Shown here one piece after another: positions 26,175 through 35,665 of a stretch of 64,000 nt of DNA (position 1 is the first letter of the stretch; every line of letters starts with the position of its first letter). A program made the translations under genes and the position numbers. This stretch comes from Burkholderia ambifaria. GTDB taxonomy: Bacteria > Pseudomonadota > Gammaproteobacteria > Burkholderiales > Burkholderiaceae. The stretch covers positions 9,125 through 73,124 of the forward strand of contig NZ_LKPJ01000003.1 of the NCBI RefSeq assembly GCF_001443045.1, read 5' to 3'. Below the pieces are notes generated by a model. That model ran no database searches. It saw nothing but the letters and a program-made list of their open reading frames with translations, and was not told the DNA's origin.

Positions 26175-26963
26175 TTAGCTCTTCATCTGCGTGACGGTCT
26201 GCAGCATCTGATCGGACGTCGTCACGGCCTTGCTGTTGATCTCGTACGCACGCTGCGTCTGAATCATGTTGACGAGCTCCTGCACGACGTTCACGTTCGA
26301 CGCCTCGACATAGCCCTGGTTGAGCACGCCCGCGCCGTTCAGGCCCGGCTGCGATACATTCGGCGCGCCCGACGACGTGGTCTCGGCGAACAGGTTCTCG
26401 CCCTTCGCCTCGAGGCCGGCCGGGTTGATGAAGGTCGCGATCTGCAGCGAGCCGATCTGCACCGCGTTGCTCGAGCCCGGCTGCGTGACCGACACGACGC
26501 CGTCCTTGCCGATCGTCAGCGACTGCGCGTTCTGCGGCACCGTGATCGCCGGCAGGATCTGGTAGCCGCTCGACGTGACGAGCTGGCCCTGCGCGTTGGT
26601 CTGGAACGAGCCGTCGCGCGTGTACGCGTTCGTGCCGTCCGGCATCAGCACCTGGAAGAAGCCCGCGCCGTTGATCGCGACGTCCTTCGAGTTGCCGGTC
26701 TGCGTGAGGCCGCCCTGCGTGTACAGGCGCTCGGTCGCCACCTGCTGCACGCCGGTGCCGAGCTGCAGGCCCGACGGCAGTTCGGTCTGCTGTGTCGAGT
26801 TCGCGCCCGGCTGGCGGATGGTCTGGTACAGCAGATCCTCGAACACCGCGCGCGACGCCTTGAAGCCGTTCGTGCTGGTGTTCGCGAGGTTGTTCGAGAT
26901 CACGTCCATCTGCGCCTGCTGCGCATTCATGCCGGTGGCGGCAATGTAGAGCGATCGGTTCAT
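26175..26963 (-). CDS. flgG: Flagellar distal rod protein
   Basis: Distal rod subunit, 262 aa, equal to the family norm. N-terminus [20 protein letters not shown] followed by [16 protein letters not shown], and C-terminal [24 protein letters not shown] are the rod/hook D0-D1 signatures. Self-assembles after export through the flagellar type III system. 35 bases downstream of flgF. Confidence 0.96.
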   Translation of the reverse strand: MNRSLYIAATGMNAQQAQMDVISNNLANTSTNGFKASRAVFEDLLYQTIRQPGANSTQQTELPSGLQLGTGVQQVATERLYTQGGLTQTGNSKDVAINGAGFFQVLMPDGTNAYTRDGSFQTNAQGQLVTSSGYQILPAITVPQNAQSLTIGKDGVVSVTQPGSSNAVQIGSLQIATFINPAGLEAKGENLFAETTSSGAPNVSQPGLNGAGVLNQGYVEASNVNVVQELVNMIQTQRAYEINSKAVTTSDQMLQTVTQMKS

Positions 26964-26998
26964 GTTGAATCTTCTCCTGGTAGCGAGGGCCGTGCCGC

Positions 26999-27757
26999 TC
27001 AGCTGAAGTTGAGCAGCTGGTTCGCCGACTGCTCGTTCTGGTCGGCCGTCTGGATCAGCTTCGACTGCAGCTGGAACGCCCGGGCGTTGTCGATCATCGC
27101 GACCATCGCGGTCACCGGATTCACGTTGCTGCCTTCGAGCGAATTCGGCGTGACGACCACGTTCGGGTCGGCATCGGCCGGATTGCCGTCGGCGGTGCGG
27201 AACAGCCCGTCGTTGCCACGCGCGAGCGTGGCCGGGTCGGGGTTCACGAGCTTCATCTGGTCGACGATCGCGACCGCGGTGGGCGGGTCGCCCGGCATCA
27301 GCGCGGACACCGTGCCGTCCTTGCCGATCGTCACTTCCGCGTTGGGCGGCACCGAGATCGGGCCGCCGTTGCCGATCACCGGCAGGTTGCTCGCGTTGAC
27401 GAGCTGGCCGTTTTCATCGACGTGCAGGTTGCCGGCGCGCGTGTACGCCTCGCCGCCGTCGGCCGTCTGCACCGACAGCCAGCCGGCGCCCTGCACGGCG
27501 ACGTCGAGCGGGTTGCCGGTGCGCGTGATCGGACCCGGCGCGTAATCCGCGCCGGGCGTCGACGCGAGCACATAGGTGCGCGTCGTCGTCGGGTCGATCG
27601 TGCTGCCGTCGCCGAAATTCATCGGCACCGCGCGGTAGGTCGCGAGCTGCGCGCGAAAGCCCGTCGTCGATGCGTTCGCGAGGTTGTTCGCGACGATCGC
27701 CTGCTGGTCGAGCGACTGCGACGCGCCCGTCATCGCCGTGTAGATCAGTCGGTCCAT
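26999..27757 (-). CDS. flgF: Flagellar proximal rod protein
   Basis: Proximal rod subunit, 252 aa. [20 protein letters not shown] with [16 protein letters not shown] at the N-terminus and the C-terminal [19 protein letters not shown] block show the rod family; the [11 protein letters not shown] start distinguishes FlgF from FlgG. 20 bases after flgE. Confidence 0.95.
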   Translation of the reverse strand: MDRLIYTAMTGASQSLDQQAIVANNLANASTTGFRAQLATYRAVPMNFGDGSTIDPTTTRTYVLASTPGADYAPGPITRTGNPLDVAVQGAGWLSVQTADGGEAYTRAGNLHVDENGQLVNASNLPVIGNGGPISVPPNAEVTIGKDGTVSALMPGDPPTAVAIVDQMKLVNPDPATLARGNDGLFRTADGNPADADPNVVVTPNSLEGSNVNPVTAMVAMIDNARAFQLQSKLIQTADQNEQSANQLLNFS

Positions 27758-27777
27758 GGCTGCCGGTTATCCGCGCA

Positions 27778-29019
27778 TTACAGGTTGATGAGCGTCTGGT
27801 CGACGGTCTGCTGCGTCTTGATCGTCTGCGCATTCGCCTGGTAGTTGCGCTGCGCGGTGATCAGGTTGACGAGCTGCGACGTCAGGTCGACGTTCGAGTT
27901 CTCGAGCGCGCTGCCCTGCAGCGTGCCGTGGTTCGTGCTGCCCGGCGCGGAGATCTGCGGCACGCCCGACGCGGCCGTCTCGGTGTACTGGTTGCCGCCG
28001 ATGTTGACGAGGCCGTTCGGGTTGTTGAAGTTCGCGAGCGCGATCTGCCCGAGCACCGCCGTCTGCCCGTTCGAGTAGCTGCCGGTCAGCTTGCCGTCCG
28101 AGCCGATAGAGAAGGTCGTCAGCGTGCCGCTCGCGTAGCCGTCCTGCGCGAGGTTGTTCACGCCGTCCTTGCCACCGTACTGCGTGGTGCCGGTCAGGTT
28201 GAGCGTGAGCTGCTGCGGCGTCGCCGAGCCGTCGGTGGTCGGCACGGTGAACTGGAACTGGCCGACCGACGTGGTCGGCGCGGGCGGCGTGCCCGTCGTC
28301 GTGCTCTGGATCGCGCCCGACGAATCGAACGTGACCGTGCCGAGGTCGGTCGCGGTGCTGCCCTGCACGCCCGCGTAGGCTTCCCACGTGCCGGTCGCCG
28401 ACTTCACGAAGTACATGTTGACCGCCTGCGAGCCGCCGAGCGAGTCATACACCTGGACCGACGTCGAATAGTTGTACGTCGTGGTGTCGGTCGGGTCGAA
28501 CGGCGTCTTGGTGGGCACCGTGTCCTGCGAGTTCAGGTTGAACTGGCCGGTGATCCTGGTCGTCGGGGTCGGTGCGATGTTGGTCGTCGGCGCCTGCAGC
28601 GACACGGTCTGCGAGGTGTTCAGCACGCCGCTCTTGTCGGCCGCGTAGCCCATCAGGTTCATGCCCTGCGCATTGACGATGTAGCCGTTCTTGTCGCGCT
28701 GGAACGTGCCGTCGCGCGTGTAGCTCATCACGCCGTTGTTCGACATCTGGAAGAAGCCGTTGCCGTTGATCGCGACATCCAGCGACGAGTTCGTCGTATT
28801 GATCGTGCCCTGGCCGAACTGCTGCTGCACCGATGCGAGCGTCGTACCGATCCCGATCTGCGTGTTGACCGACGTCGCGATCGAGTTCGCATACATGTCG
28901 GAGAACTGCGCGGTGCTCGACTTGAAGCCGACCGTGTTCGCGTTCGCGATGTTGTTGCCGATCACGTCGAGCGCGGTCGATGCGCCGGCGAGGCCGCTCA
29001 GACCCTGTTGATAACCCAT
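27778..29019 (-). CDS. flgE: Flagellar hook protein
   Basis: Hook subunit that forms the universal joint, 413 aa. Starts MGYQQGLSGLAGASTALDVI with GNNIANANTVGFKSS, ends SNVDLTSQLVNLITAQRNYQ, matching the D0/D1 helices; the middle is Thr/Ser-rich beta domains exposed on the hook. Length is normal for beta-proteobacterial FlgE. 28 bases after flgD. Confidence 0.96.
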   Translation of the reverse strand: MGYQQGLSGLAGASTALDVIGNNIANANTVGFKSSTAQFSDMYANSIATSVNTQIGIGTTLASVQQQFGQGTINTTNSSLDVAINGNGFFQMSNNGVMSYTRDGTFQRDKNGYIVNAQGMNLMGYAADKSGVLNTSQTVSLQAPTTNIAPTPTTRITGQFNLNSQDTVPTKTPFDPTDTTTYNYSTSVQVYDSLGGSQAVNMYFVKSATGTWEAYAGVQGSTATDLGTVTFDSSGAIQSTTTGTPPAPTTSVGQFQFTVPTTDGSATPQQLTLNLTGTTQYGGKDGVNNLAQDGYASGTLTTFSIGSDGKLTGSYSNGQTAVLGQIALANFNNPNGLVNIGGNQYTETAASGVPQISAPGSTNHGTLQGSALENSNVDLTSQLVNLITAQRNYQANAQTIKTQQTVDQTLINL

Positions 29020-29047
29020 TTCGGTCTCCGTTTTCGAGAAAGCTGGA

Positions 29048-29791
29048 TCAGTTGGTGGTGGTCGTGCCGCCGGACGACGACGCGGCGTTCGGGAAAATCG
29101 ACGCGACCTGGGTGAGCCCCACCGTCGTGCCGTTCGACAGCACGAGCCCCGCCGTGCCGTCGGCCTGCTTGATCACGCTCTGCACCTGCGCGGCCGCGAG
29201 CACGGTCGGCGCGTACGTCTTGCCGTCGCTGCCCGTGTACTGCGCGCTCACGGTGTACTTGCCGTCCGGCAGCGCGTTGCCGGACGCGTCCGTCGGCGTC
29301 CAGTTGAACGGCACCGTGCCGGCCGACTGCTGGCCCGCATTGATCGTGTTGACGACGGCGCCCGAGCTGTTCTTCACGGTGATCGTCAGGTTCGACACGT
29401 CGCTCGAGAGCGACACGCCGAACGGCGACGCCGCGCCGCCCTTCACCGCGACGGCGTTGCCCGGCGCGAGCACGTTCGTGCCGATCAGGAGCGCGGCCTG
29501 CGTCTGCTGGCCGGCCGCGAGCTGCGTCGACAGCGACGTGAGCGACGTGTTCAGCTGCGCGATGCCGCTCACCGTGTTGATCTGCGCGAGCTGCGACGTC
29601 ATCTGCGAACTGTCGACGGGACTCGTCGGATCCTGGTTCTGCAACTGCGTGACGAGCAGCTTCAGGAACGTCGCCTGCAGATCGCTCGCCGACGTGCCGG
29701 TCATCGACACGTTGTTGGTGTTCATCGTGTCGGTCGGCAGGGTCGACACGTTGGTGCCGTTGCTGCCGATCGTCGTGCTGGAGGATGTCAT
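29048..29791 (-). CDS. flgD: Flagellar hook-capping / scaffolding protein
   Basis: Cap that polymerises FlgE at the growing hook tip, 247 aa. The conserved FLKLLVTQLQNQDPTSPVDS block is near residue 40-60, followed by a FlgD Ig-like/tudor region with GTVPFNWTPTDASGNALPDG. The N-terminal 35 residues are Ser/Thr/Asn-rich and disordered. Between flgC and flgE as usual. Confidence 0.95.
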   Translation of the reverse strand: MTSSSTTIGSNGTNVSTLPTDTMNTNNVSMTGTSASDLQATFLKLLVTQLQNQDPTSPVDSSQMTSQLAQINTVSGIAQLNTSLTSLSTQLAAGQQTQAALLIGTNVLAPGNAVAVKGGAASPFGVSLSSDVSNLTITVKNSSGAVVNTINAGQQSAGTVPFNWTPTDASGNALPDGKYTVSAQYTGSDGKTYAPTVLAAAQVQSVIKQADGTAGLVLSNGTTVGLTQVASIFPNAASSSGGTTTTN

Positions 29792-29867
29792 CCGGGGTGC
29801 CTTGTGTCGGAACTGTCGGAACTGTCTGGTCTGGGGTATCGGTCTGGAACGTCGCTCGGCGCGCGGC

Positions 29868-30293
29868 TTACGAGCCGATCGTCAACGTCTTGAGCATCAG
29901 CGTCTTCGCGGTGTTCAGCGTCTCGACGTTGGCCTGGTACGAGCGCGATGCCGAGATCATGTTCACCATCTCCTGCACCGGATCGACGTTCGGCATCTGC
30001 ACGTAGCCGTTCGCGTCGGCGGACGGGTTCGACGGGTCGTAGGTCGACTTCATCGGCGACGGGTCGTCGACCACCTTCGTCACCCGCACGCCGCCCACGC
30101 CCTGGCCGGACGCGGTGCGCGCGCCGCCGATCGGGTCGGTCGCGAACACGACCTGCTTGGCCTTGTACGGCTTGCCGTCGGGGCCGGTCGCGCTGTCGGC
30201 GTTCGCGAGGTTCGACGCGGTGACGTTCAGGCGCTGCGATTGCGCGGACAGCGCCGAACCGGCGACGCCGAAGATGTTCATCAACGAGGGCAT
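29868..30293 (-). CDS. flgC: Flagellar proximal rod protein
   Basis: Proximal rod subunit, 141 aa. N-terminus [20 protein letters not shown] with [15 protein letters not shown] and C-terminal [20 protein letters not shown] are the family marks. Separated from flgB by 36 bases and from flgD by 76. Confidence 0.95.
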   Translation of the reverse strand: MPSLMNIFGVAGSALSAQSQRLNVTASNLANADSATGPDGKPYKAKQVVFATDPIGGARTASGQGVGGVRVTKVVDDPSPMKSTYDPSNPSADANGYVQMPNVDPVQEMVNMISASRSYQANVETLNTAKTLMLKTLTIGS

Positions 30294-30329
30294 GGAGGCT
30301 CCTTGTTCGGGTGCGCAAGCGCCGCGCGC

Positions 30330-30818
30330 TTACGAGTTCGTCGAGATCGCGGCGATCATCGCCTTGATCTGCTGGGTCATCACGGTCATCCCGGTTTCGT
30401 AGTGCAGCGCGTTGTTCGCGAACTGCACGCGCTCGACGTCGAGATCGACCGTGTTGCCGTCGAGCGACGGCTGCAGCGGCATCCGGTACTGCGCGCGACC
30501 GTAGTCGTCGGCCGGGCCGCTCGTCGGAATCAGCTTCGCGGTGCCGGCCATGTGGCCCGGCGCCGTCGACACCATCGTCATCCCGCTCGCCACGCCGGCC
30601 GGCTGCGCCATCGGCAGCTTCGCGGCGTTGCTCGGCGCGAGACCGCCGCTGGTCTGCTTCAGCGAGCGCGCGAGGGTCGACGCGAAATCGACGTCGCGGG
30701 CCTGGTAGCCGGGCGTGTCGGCGTTCGCGATGTTCGACGACAGCAGTTCCTGCCGATAGGCGCGCACGTCGAGCGCCTGTCGGCCGAACGCGAATTCGGC
30801 ATCGAGTTTGTCCAGCAT
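30330..30818 (-). CDS. flgB: Flagellar proximal rod protein, operon head
   Basis: Rod subunit nearest the MS ring, 162 aa. LLSSNIANADTPGYQARDVD is the FlgB/C signature; the C-terminus (ETGMTVMTQQIKAMIAAIS) is the D0 helix. Start 30818 (MLDKLDAEFAF) is chosen over an in-frame GTG/ATG further upstream (30923) because only it gives the family N-terminus. First gene of the long flgB-L run; divergent from flgA. Confidence 0.93.
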   Translation of the reverse strand: MLDKLDAEFAFGRQALDVRAYRQELLSSNIANADTPGYQARDVDFASTLARSLKQTSGGLAPSNAAKLPMAQPAGVASGMTMVSTAPGHMAGTAKLIPTSGPADDYGRAQYRMPLQPSLDGNTVDLDVERVQFANNALHYETGMTVMTQQIKAMIAAISTNS

Positions 30819-31023
30819 GTGTGCGTCTCTCCGTATGAAGCGCTGCACGCCCGTTGCGCCGGATGGCGGCCCAAGGGGCTTTTTTCCATGACAGCGATGG
30901 TAGGCGTCGGGCGCAACCGGCAATCGGACGAATAACGCGGCAAAGGCCCCCTCTATTCATCGTTTGCGCGACGGCCCGGCTCCCTAGAATGCGAATCGGA
31001 TCAACGGTTTCGAGGACACGGCG
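30819..31023. promoter_or_regulatory. flgB / flgA divergent promoter region
   Basis: 205-base gap between the divergent flgB and flgA starts. It must hold both early flagellar promoters. No FliA-type box is present, which fits class II (FlhDC or sigma-54/70 driven) control; a TAGAAT at 30985-30990 could be a -10 for flgA. I could not define an FlhDC site. Confidence 0.5.
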
Positions 31024-32307
31024 ATGACAGGCAGCGCACTTCGCGAAAACGCCGCACGCGGCACACGCGTGCCGCGTGCGTTCGCGCTCGCCGCGGCGCT
31101 GTGGCTCGTGGTGTCGGCTGCCCACGCGGACGACGGGATGATCGTGATTCCCGGACGCGGCGAGACGGCCGAAACCGCGCTCGCGCAGGCGAATGCGGCG
31201 AGCGGCGGGCAGTTCGGCGGGAAGGCGGGAACGGCTTCGGCTTCGGCTTCGGCTTCGGGTGCGGCTTCGGGTGCGGCTTCGGCTTCGGGTGCGGGTGCGG
31301 GTGCGGGTGCGGGCATGGCGATGGCGGCCGGTGCGAGTGGTGCGACCGGCATGACCGGCACGGCCGCGGCCGGCTCGATGGTCGTGACGAGCGTCCCGCC
31401 GCCGGCCGTCGTGCCGACGCCCGCGCCACGCCCCGCCTACGCGGCCGCGCGCGCGAGCGCCGGTTACGGGTACGGTTACCGCACGCCGCACGCCACCGAT
31501 CCGGGCGCCGTCGCGACCGTCGTCGCCGGTACGGCCGAACCCGCATCGAATCCCGCGCGCCCGGCGATCGCCACGCGCACCGCGGCAGCCCGCCCCGCTG
31601 CAGCCGCGCCGGCGCCGCGCGCGCCGATGGCTTCCGCCCCCCCGGCCCAGGCGGCCGCCGCGCTCCAGCAGGCGGCGCCACCCGGCCAGCAGGACCCCGA
31701 CGCGATCCGACGCACGGCCCTCGCATTCCTGCAGCAGCAGATCGCGGGCCTGCCGGGCAAGACCACCGCCACCGTCGCCGCCGCATTCCCGCGCGGGCTC
31801 GCCGCGTGCACGACGCTCGAGCCGTTCCTGCCGACCGGCGCGCGCCTGTGGGGCCGCACGACGGTCGGCGTGCGCTGCGCGGGCGAACGGCCGTGGACCG
31901 TCTACCTGCAGGCGAAGGTCGCCGTGCAGGCCACCTATTACGTCGCCGCGCGGCAGATCCCGCCCGGCGAGCCGCTCACCGCCGCCGACCTCGTCGCGCG
32001 CGACGGCGACCTGACGGTGCTGCCGCTCGCAGTGATCACCGATCCCGCGCAGGCGGTCGGCGCGACCGCGCTGGCCCGGATCTCGGCCGGGCTGCCGCTG
32101 CGCCAGGACATGCTGAAGAGCGCCGCGTCGGTGTCGGCCGGCCAGACGGTGCGGGTCGTCGCGGCCGGGCCCGGCTTCACGATCTCGGCCGAGGGCAGCG
32201 CGCTCGCGAATGCGGCGCCGGGCCAGTCGGTGCGGGTCAGGATGGCCGCGGGGCAGATCGTCACGGCGATCGTCAAGGACGCCGGGACCGTGGAAATTCC
32301 GCTGTAG
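31024..32307 (+). CDS. flgA: Flagellar P-ring assembly chaperone, extended form
   Basis: Periplasmic chaperone for P-ring (FlgI) assembly. 427 aa, almost twice the usual 220-240. Signal peptide up to about residue 36 (VSAAHA-DDG). Residues about 55-215 are low complexity: first (Ala-Ser)n and (Gly-Ala)n coded by tandem GCTTCG/GGTGCG hexamers (31229-31318), then Ala/Pro/Arg stretches. The real FlgA part begins near 220 (DAIRRTALAFLQQQIAGLPG) and ends with the SAF-type domain (ARQIPPGEPLTAADLVARDG and GQTVRVVAAGPGFTISAEG). The linker is in frame and unlikely to be an artefact. Divergent from flgB. Confidence 0.92.
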   Translation: MTGSALRENAARGTRVPRAFALAAALWLVVSAAHADDGMIVIPGRGETAETALAQANAASGGQFGGKAGTASASASASGAASGAASASGAGAGAGAGMAMAAGASGATGMTGTAAAGSMVVTSVPPPAVVPTPAPRPAYAAARASAGYGYGYRTPHATDPGAVATVVAGTAEPASNPARPAIATRTAAARPAAAAPAPRAPMASAPPAQAAAALQQAAPPGQQDPDAIRRTALAFLQQQIAGLPGKTTATVAAAFPRGLAACTTLEPFLPTGARLWGRTTVGVRCAGERPWTVYLQAKVAVQATYYVAARQIPPGEPLTAADLVARDGDLTVLPLAVITDPAQAVGATALARISAGLPLRQDMLKSAASVSAGQTVRVVAAGPGFTISAEGSALANAAPGQSVRVRMAAGQIVTAIVKDAGTVEIPL

Positions 32308-32370
32308 GGACGGATCCCGCCGCAAGATTGCAAAGAATTGTTTATTCGGAGAATTTCGGGTTCACGATGC

Positions 32371-32397
32371 TAAAGTTCGGGCCGACCCGGCCGTTAT
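32371..32397 (+). promoter_or_regulatory. Sigma-28 (FliA) promoter of flgM
   Basis: TAAAGTTC (32371-32378) and GCCGTTAT (32390-32397) with 15 bases between TAAA and GCCG, 28 bases before the flgM start codon. FlgM under FliA control is the classic late flagellar feedback. Confidence 0.85.
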
Positions 32398-32425
32398 CTG
32401 GGTCATACCGTACAGGAAACCCATC

Positions 32426-32758
32426 GTGAAGATCGATTCCACTCCGAACCCGAGCCCACTCGCGTCGACCGGCAACGGCGCGACCCGCGCGCAATCCGGC
32501 GCGGCTTCGTCGTCGCCCGCGCAGGCGGCCGACGCAGGATCGACCGGCGGCGACACGACCGTGAACCTGTCGGGTCTGTCGGGCCAGCTGCGTTCGCTGT
32601 CGGCCTCCGGCAGCGCCGACATCGACACGGCCCTCGTCCAGTCGATCAAGGACGCGTTGAACAACGGCACGTTGACGATCGATGTGAACAAGATCGCCGA
32701 CGGCGTACTGAATACCGCCCGCGACCTGCTGCAACAGCAGCGCCCGCAGGGCAACTGA
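32426..32758 (+). CDS. flgM: Anti-sigma-28 factor
   Basis: Small protein that binds FliA until the hook is complete and is then exported. 110 aa, starting with GTG at 32426 (MKIDSTPNPSP, the family-typical MKI start) behind AGGAAA at 32413. The N-terminal half is disordered and Ser/Ala-rich; the C-terminal half (VQSIKDALNNGTLTIDVNKI, then ADGVLNTARDLL) holds the FliA-binding helices. Longer in-frame starts begin inside the promoter and are rejected. Confidence 0.93.
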   Translation: MKIDSTPNPSPLASTGNGATRAQSGAASSSPAQAADAGSTGGDTTVNLSGLSGQLRSLSASGSADIDTALVQSIKDALNNGTLTIDVNKIADGVLNTARDLLQQQRPQGN

Positions 32759-32843
32759 ACCGGCCCGGGGCCCGTCACGCCCTGACCGGCCCCCTGGTTT
32801 GCCGGCATGCGCACCCGCGTGCCGGCGCGACGAGCATGACGCG

Positions 32844-33284
32844 ATGAGAGAAGAGCTGCTGGCCACGGTCAACGACGAACACGCGACGGTCGAAGCGTTC
32901 GCGTCCCTGCTCGCCTACGAGGAAAAGGCGCTCACGACCCCGGAGCCGCTGGAAATGCTGCCCGGCATCGTCGAGAAGAAGAGCGTGCTGATCGACCGGC
33001 TCGCGCAGCTCGAACGCACGCGCGACACGCAGCTGTCCGCGCTCGGCTTTCCGGCCGGCAAGAAAGGCATGGACCAGGCCGCCGAGCGCGATGCGCGCCT
33101 TGCCGGCCGCTGGCAGTTGCTGCTGCAGGCCGCCGAACGCGCGCGCCAGGCCAATGCGACCAACGGGATGCTGATCCGGATCCGGATGGACTACAACGAG
33201 CGCGCGCTCGCGGTGCTGCGCTCGGCGCCCGCGCCGGCCGGCGTCTACGGGCCCGACGGGCGCGTGTCGGCGCTGATGCGCTGA
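32844..33284 (+). CDS. flgN: FlgK/FlgL export chaperone
   Basis: Cytoplasmic chaperone for FlgK and FlgL, 146 aa, mostly alpha-helical. ATVEAFASLLAYEEKALTTP and NGMLIRIRMDYNERALAVLR fit the FlgN family. Start 32844 is taken from the family N-terminus MREELLATV; no strong ribosome site, but it follows flgM by 85 bases and probably shares its sigma-28 transcript. Downstream 33285-33370 is only GC-rich hairpin sequence between convergent genes. Confidence 0.9.
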   Translation: MREELLATVNDEHATVEAFASLLAYEEKALTTPEPLEMLPGIVEKKSVLIDRLAQLERTRDTQLSALGFPAGKKGMDQAAERDARLAGRWQLLLQAAERARQANATNGMLIRIRMDYNERALAVLRSAPAPAGVYGPDGRVSALMR

Positions 33285-33370
33285 TTGCACTGATGCATTG
33301 ACCACGCCGGCGTACCGACGCGCCGGCTGCGCACCGCGGCCCTGCCGCGGCCGCGCGCGCCATCCCCGCC

Positions 33371-35221
33371 TTACAGCAGCGGACACGCAGTGACCTGCGT
33401 GCCGCGCTCCACGCAAAGCCGTTCGTAGTCGCGCAGGTACGCGCGCTCGTCGTCGTCCAGCAGCTCGACATCGATCAGGTCCCAGTCGTAGCCGACCGTG
33501 ACGATGTTCTCGAACGCGACGGTATCCGATTCGTCGTCGTCCGCGCGCACGATCACGATGTTCTCGATCCGCACGCCGCCCTTGCCCGGCACGTAGATAC
33601 CCGGCTCGACGGAAATCACCGCATTCGGCACCAGCCCGTACTTCGCGCCTGGCGCGAACCGCACGCCGCCTTCGTGCACGTGGATCCCGACGCCGTGCCC
33701 GGTGCCGTGGCCGAAATCATAGCCGTGGTCGCGGCACACCTGCCGCACGGCCGCATCGACGTCGCCGCCCGTCGCCGTCTTCGGGAAGCGCGTGACGAGC
33801 CCCTTGATGCAGGCCTTCAGCGCGACCGTGTAGATCTCGCGCTGCCACGGCTGCGCGACCGTCTCCGGCTGCGTGCGACGCAACACGACGCGCGTGCAGT
33901 CCGTCGCGAAACCGGCGTCGTAGTATGCGCCGCTGTCGAGCAGCACGAGTTCGCCCTCCGTCAGCTCGACCTCGGCGCTCGCCGCCGTGTAGTGCGCGAA
34001 CGCGCTGTTCGAGCCGTTCGCCGCGATCGACGGAAACGTCAGCGCGACCGCCGAGCGGGCACCGTACGCGTCGTTGATCGTGCGGGCCAGGTCGTATTCG
34101 GTATGGCGCTGTCCCGGCTCGCCGGCCTTCGCCCAGCGCATCGTCTCGGCGATCGCCGCCGAGCTGCGTGCGAATGCGTCCCGGAACCGGTCGAGCACCT
34201 GCGGCGTCTTGCCGGCCCGCATCGCCTCGACCGGATTGAAATCGGCGTGGCGCGCGTGCGGCCATACGCGGCGCACCGACTCAACGAGCGCGCAATTGAC
34301 CGATTCGAAGCCGTAGCACACGTGGTCGACCGCGAACCGCGCGAGGAAGCGCTCGAGTTCGGCGAAGTCTCGCCGGATCACGTGCAGCGCCGGATACGAA
34401 GCCAGCTCGACCGGGCACCGGTCGCAGCCTTCCGGCAGGAACAGCGCGACCTGCTCGCCGACCGCGAACAGGAAGCCCAGGTGCGACGACGCGTTCGGGA
34501 TGTGATAGCCGCGGCTGTTCAGCAGGTACGCGAGATCGTCCGACGCGCACGTGAAGAACGCGGTCTTGCCGGGTGCCGCGCCGGTGTGCGCGGCGAGCCG
34601 GCGGTTCAGCGCGTCGAGGTTCTGCGCGACGCTTGCGCCGGTCATCGTGTCCGGCAGCTCGAAGATCGGCCGCTCGACCACCCAGCCTGGCAGCGCGATC
34701 GCGCGGTCGATCTCGCGCTCGGCGAGGCTCGTCCAGTCGAGCGACGCGGCCTGCGTCTGCGCGAACAGCCGGTCGCGCTGCGCGACGCTGATCCGCAGCG
34801 CGTCGTAGCCGACCCGCGCGAGCCGGCTCGCATGCGCGACCAGCCAGTCGGCCAGCGCCTGCCAGATCGTCACGTCCATCGCGAGCTTCTCGATCCGCAC
34901 GCGCGCCGGGTCGCACTGCTGTTCGGCCTGCAGGTGATAGCGGCCGTCGACGAACAGCACGAACGGCGGCACGCCGAGCGCCTGCGCGGTCGCCGCGCTC
35001 AGGAAGATCCCGCAGCCGGCCGAGCCGTCGAAGCCCGACACCGCGTAGCGCGGGTTGTTGCGGCGCGGCAGGTATTCGGTGATGTATTCGTCCTGCGACG
35101 TGACGACCACGGCGTCGAGCCGCAGCGCGCCGAGCACGCGCGATAGGCCCGCCTGCGCGTCGCCGACGGACGCGTCATACGAGGGAAGGCCGGAGAAACT
35201 GTATTTCAGTCGATCGATCAT
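33371..35221 (-). CDS. Xaa-Pro aminopeptidase, M24B family
   Basis: Cytosolic dinuclear-metal peptidase that removes the N-terminal residue before proline. 616 aa, the long form with two creatinase-type N-domains (about 1-310) and a pita-bread catalytic domain (about 320-550). Metal ligands are visible: two Asp in LLDSGAYYDAGFATDCTRV (near 424 and 435), His in GHGTGHGVGIHVHEGG (near 507), Glu in VEPGIYVPGKGG (near 537) and Glu in VRIENIVIV (near 551). The start at 35221 gives MIDRLKYSFSGLPS. Divergent from an XRE-cupin regulator across 444 bases. Confidence 0.93.
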   Translation of the reverse strand: MIDRLKYSFSGLPSYDASVGDAQAGLSRVLGALRLDAVVVTSQDEYITEYLPRRNNPRYAVSGFDGSAGCGIFLSAATAQALGVPPFVLFVDGRYHLQAEQQCDPARVRIEKLAMDVTIWQALADWLVAHASRLARVGYDALRISVAQRDRLFAQTQAASLDWTSLAEREIDRAIALPGWVVERPIFELPDTMTGASVAQNLDALNRRLAAHTGAAPGKTAFFTCASDDLAYLLNSRGYHIPNASSHLGFLFAVGEQVALFLPEGCDRCPVELASYPALHVIRRDFAELERFLARFAVDHVCYGFESVNCALVESVRRVWPHARHADFNPVEAMRAGKTPQVLDRFRDAFARSSAAIAETMRWAKAGEPGQRHTEYDLARTINDAYGARSAVALTFPSIAANGSNSAFAHYTAASAEVELTEGELVLLDSGAYYDAGFATDCTRVVLRRTQPETVAQPWQREIYTVALKACIKGLVTRFPKTATGGDVDAAVRQVCRDHGYDFGHGTGHGVGIHVHEGGVRFAPGAKYGLVPNAVISVEPGIYVPGKGGVRIENIVIVRADDDESDTVAFENIVTVGYDWDLIDVELLDDDERAYLRDYERLCVERGTQVTACPLL

Positions 35222-35665
35222 CGGATGCCCGTTATGGATTGTTGTCGGCGGCCGGCGGCGTTGCGCGGCATGGCGCACGCCGGGAGCGGCACGCCACCCG
35301 TGCACAGCCGACGCGCGGCGCGGCAGGCAGCCGGGCCGCGGTGCCGTTCCAGCGGCAGGTCTTCGGGAAAATTTTTGTCTCACTTAACTTTGTTTGATGC
35401 GCGCGACAGAATCTAGAGCACGCTGAAATTGAGGTCAAGCTAAAATTTTCGTAGGGCTAAAATTCCCGGCATGGTGTTACCGGCACGGTGCACGACGGCC
35501 GCGCGCCCCTGCGCGGCGTGGCGCCGTGCGTGCGCCACTGCGCGGTACAATGCGCCGGCATCGCCGTCCCGACGGCCGTGCTTCGTGCGATTCGCGGAAA
35601 AGCAACGTCCCGGCGACTGCCCCGCCCTCCGCTCGCCTTCCGACTCGTTGCCACGAAAGAGATTC
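35222..35665. promoter_or_regulatory. Divergent regulatory gap, pepP-like / XRE
   Basis: 444 bases without a gene. 35370-35475 is AT-rich and contains a direct repeat GCTAAAATT (35440 and 35454 region); TAAAAT fits a -10 box, as in the similar GGCTAAAATTCC ahead of the permease at 63676. The rest (35475-35660) is GC-rich leader with an open but unsupported frame continuing into the regulator. Confidence 0.45.

Noticed and set aside
35471..35665. N-terminal extension of the XRE-cupin regulator
   Set aside because: Family N-terminus begins at 35666; the upstream part is low-complexity and covers the promoter region.
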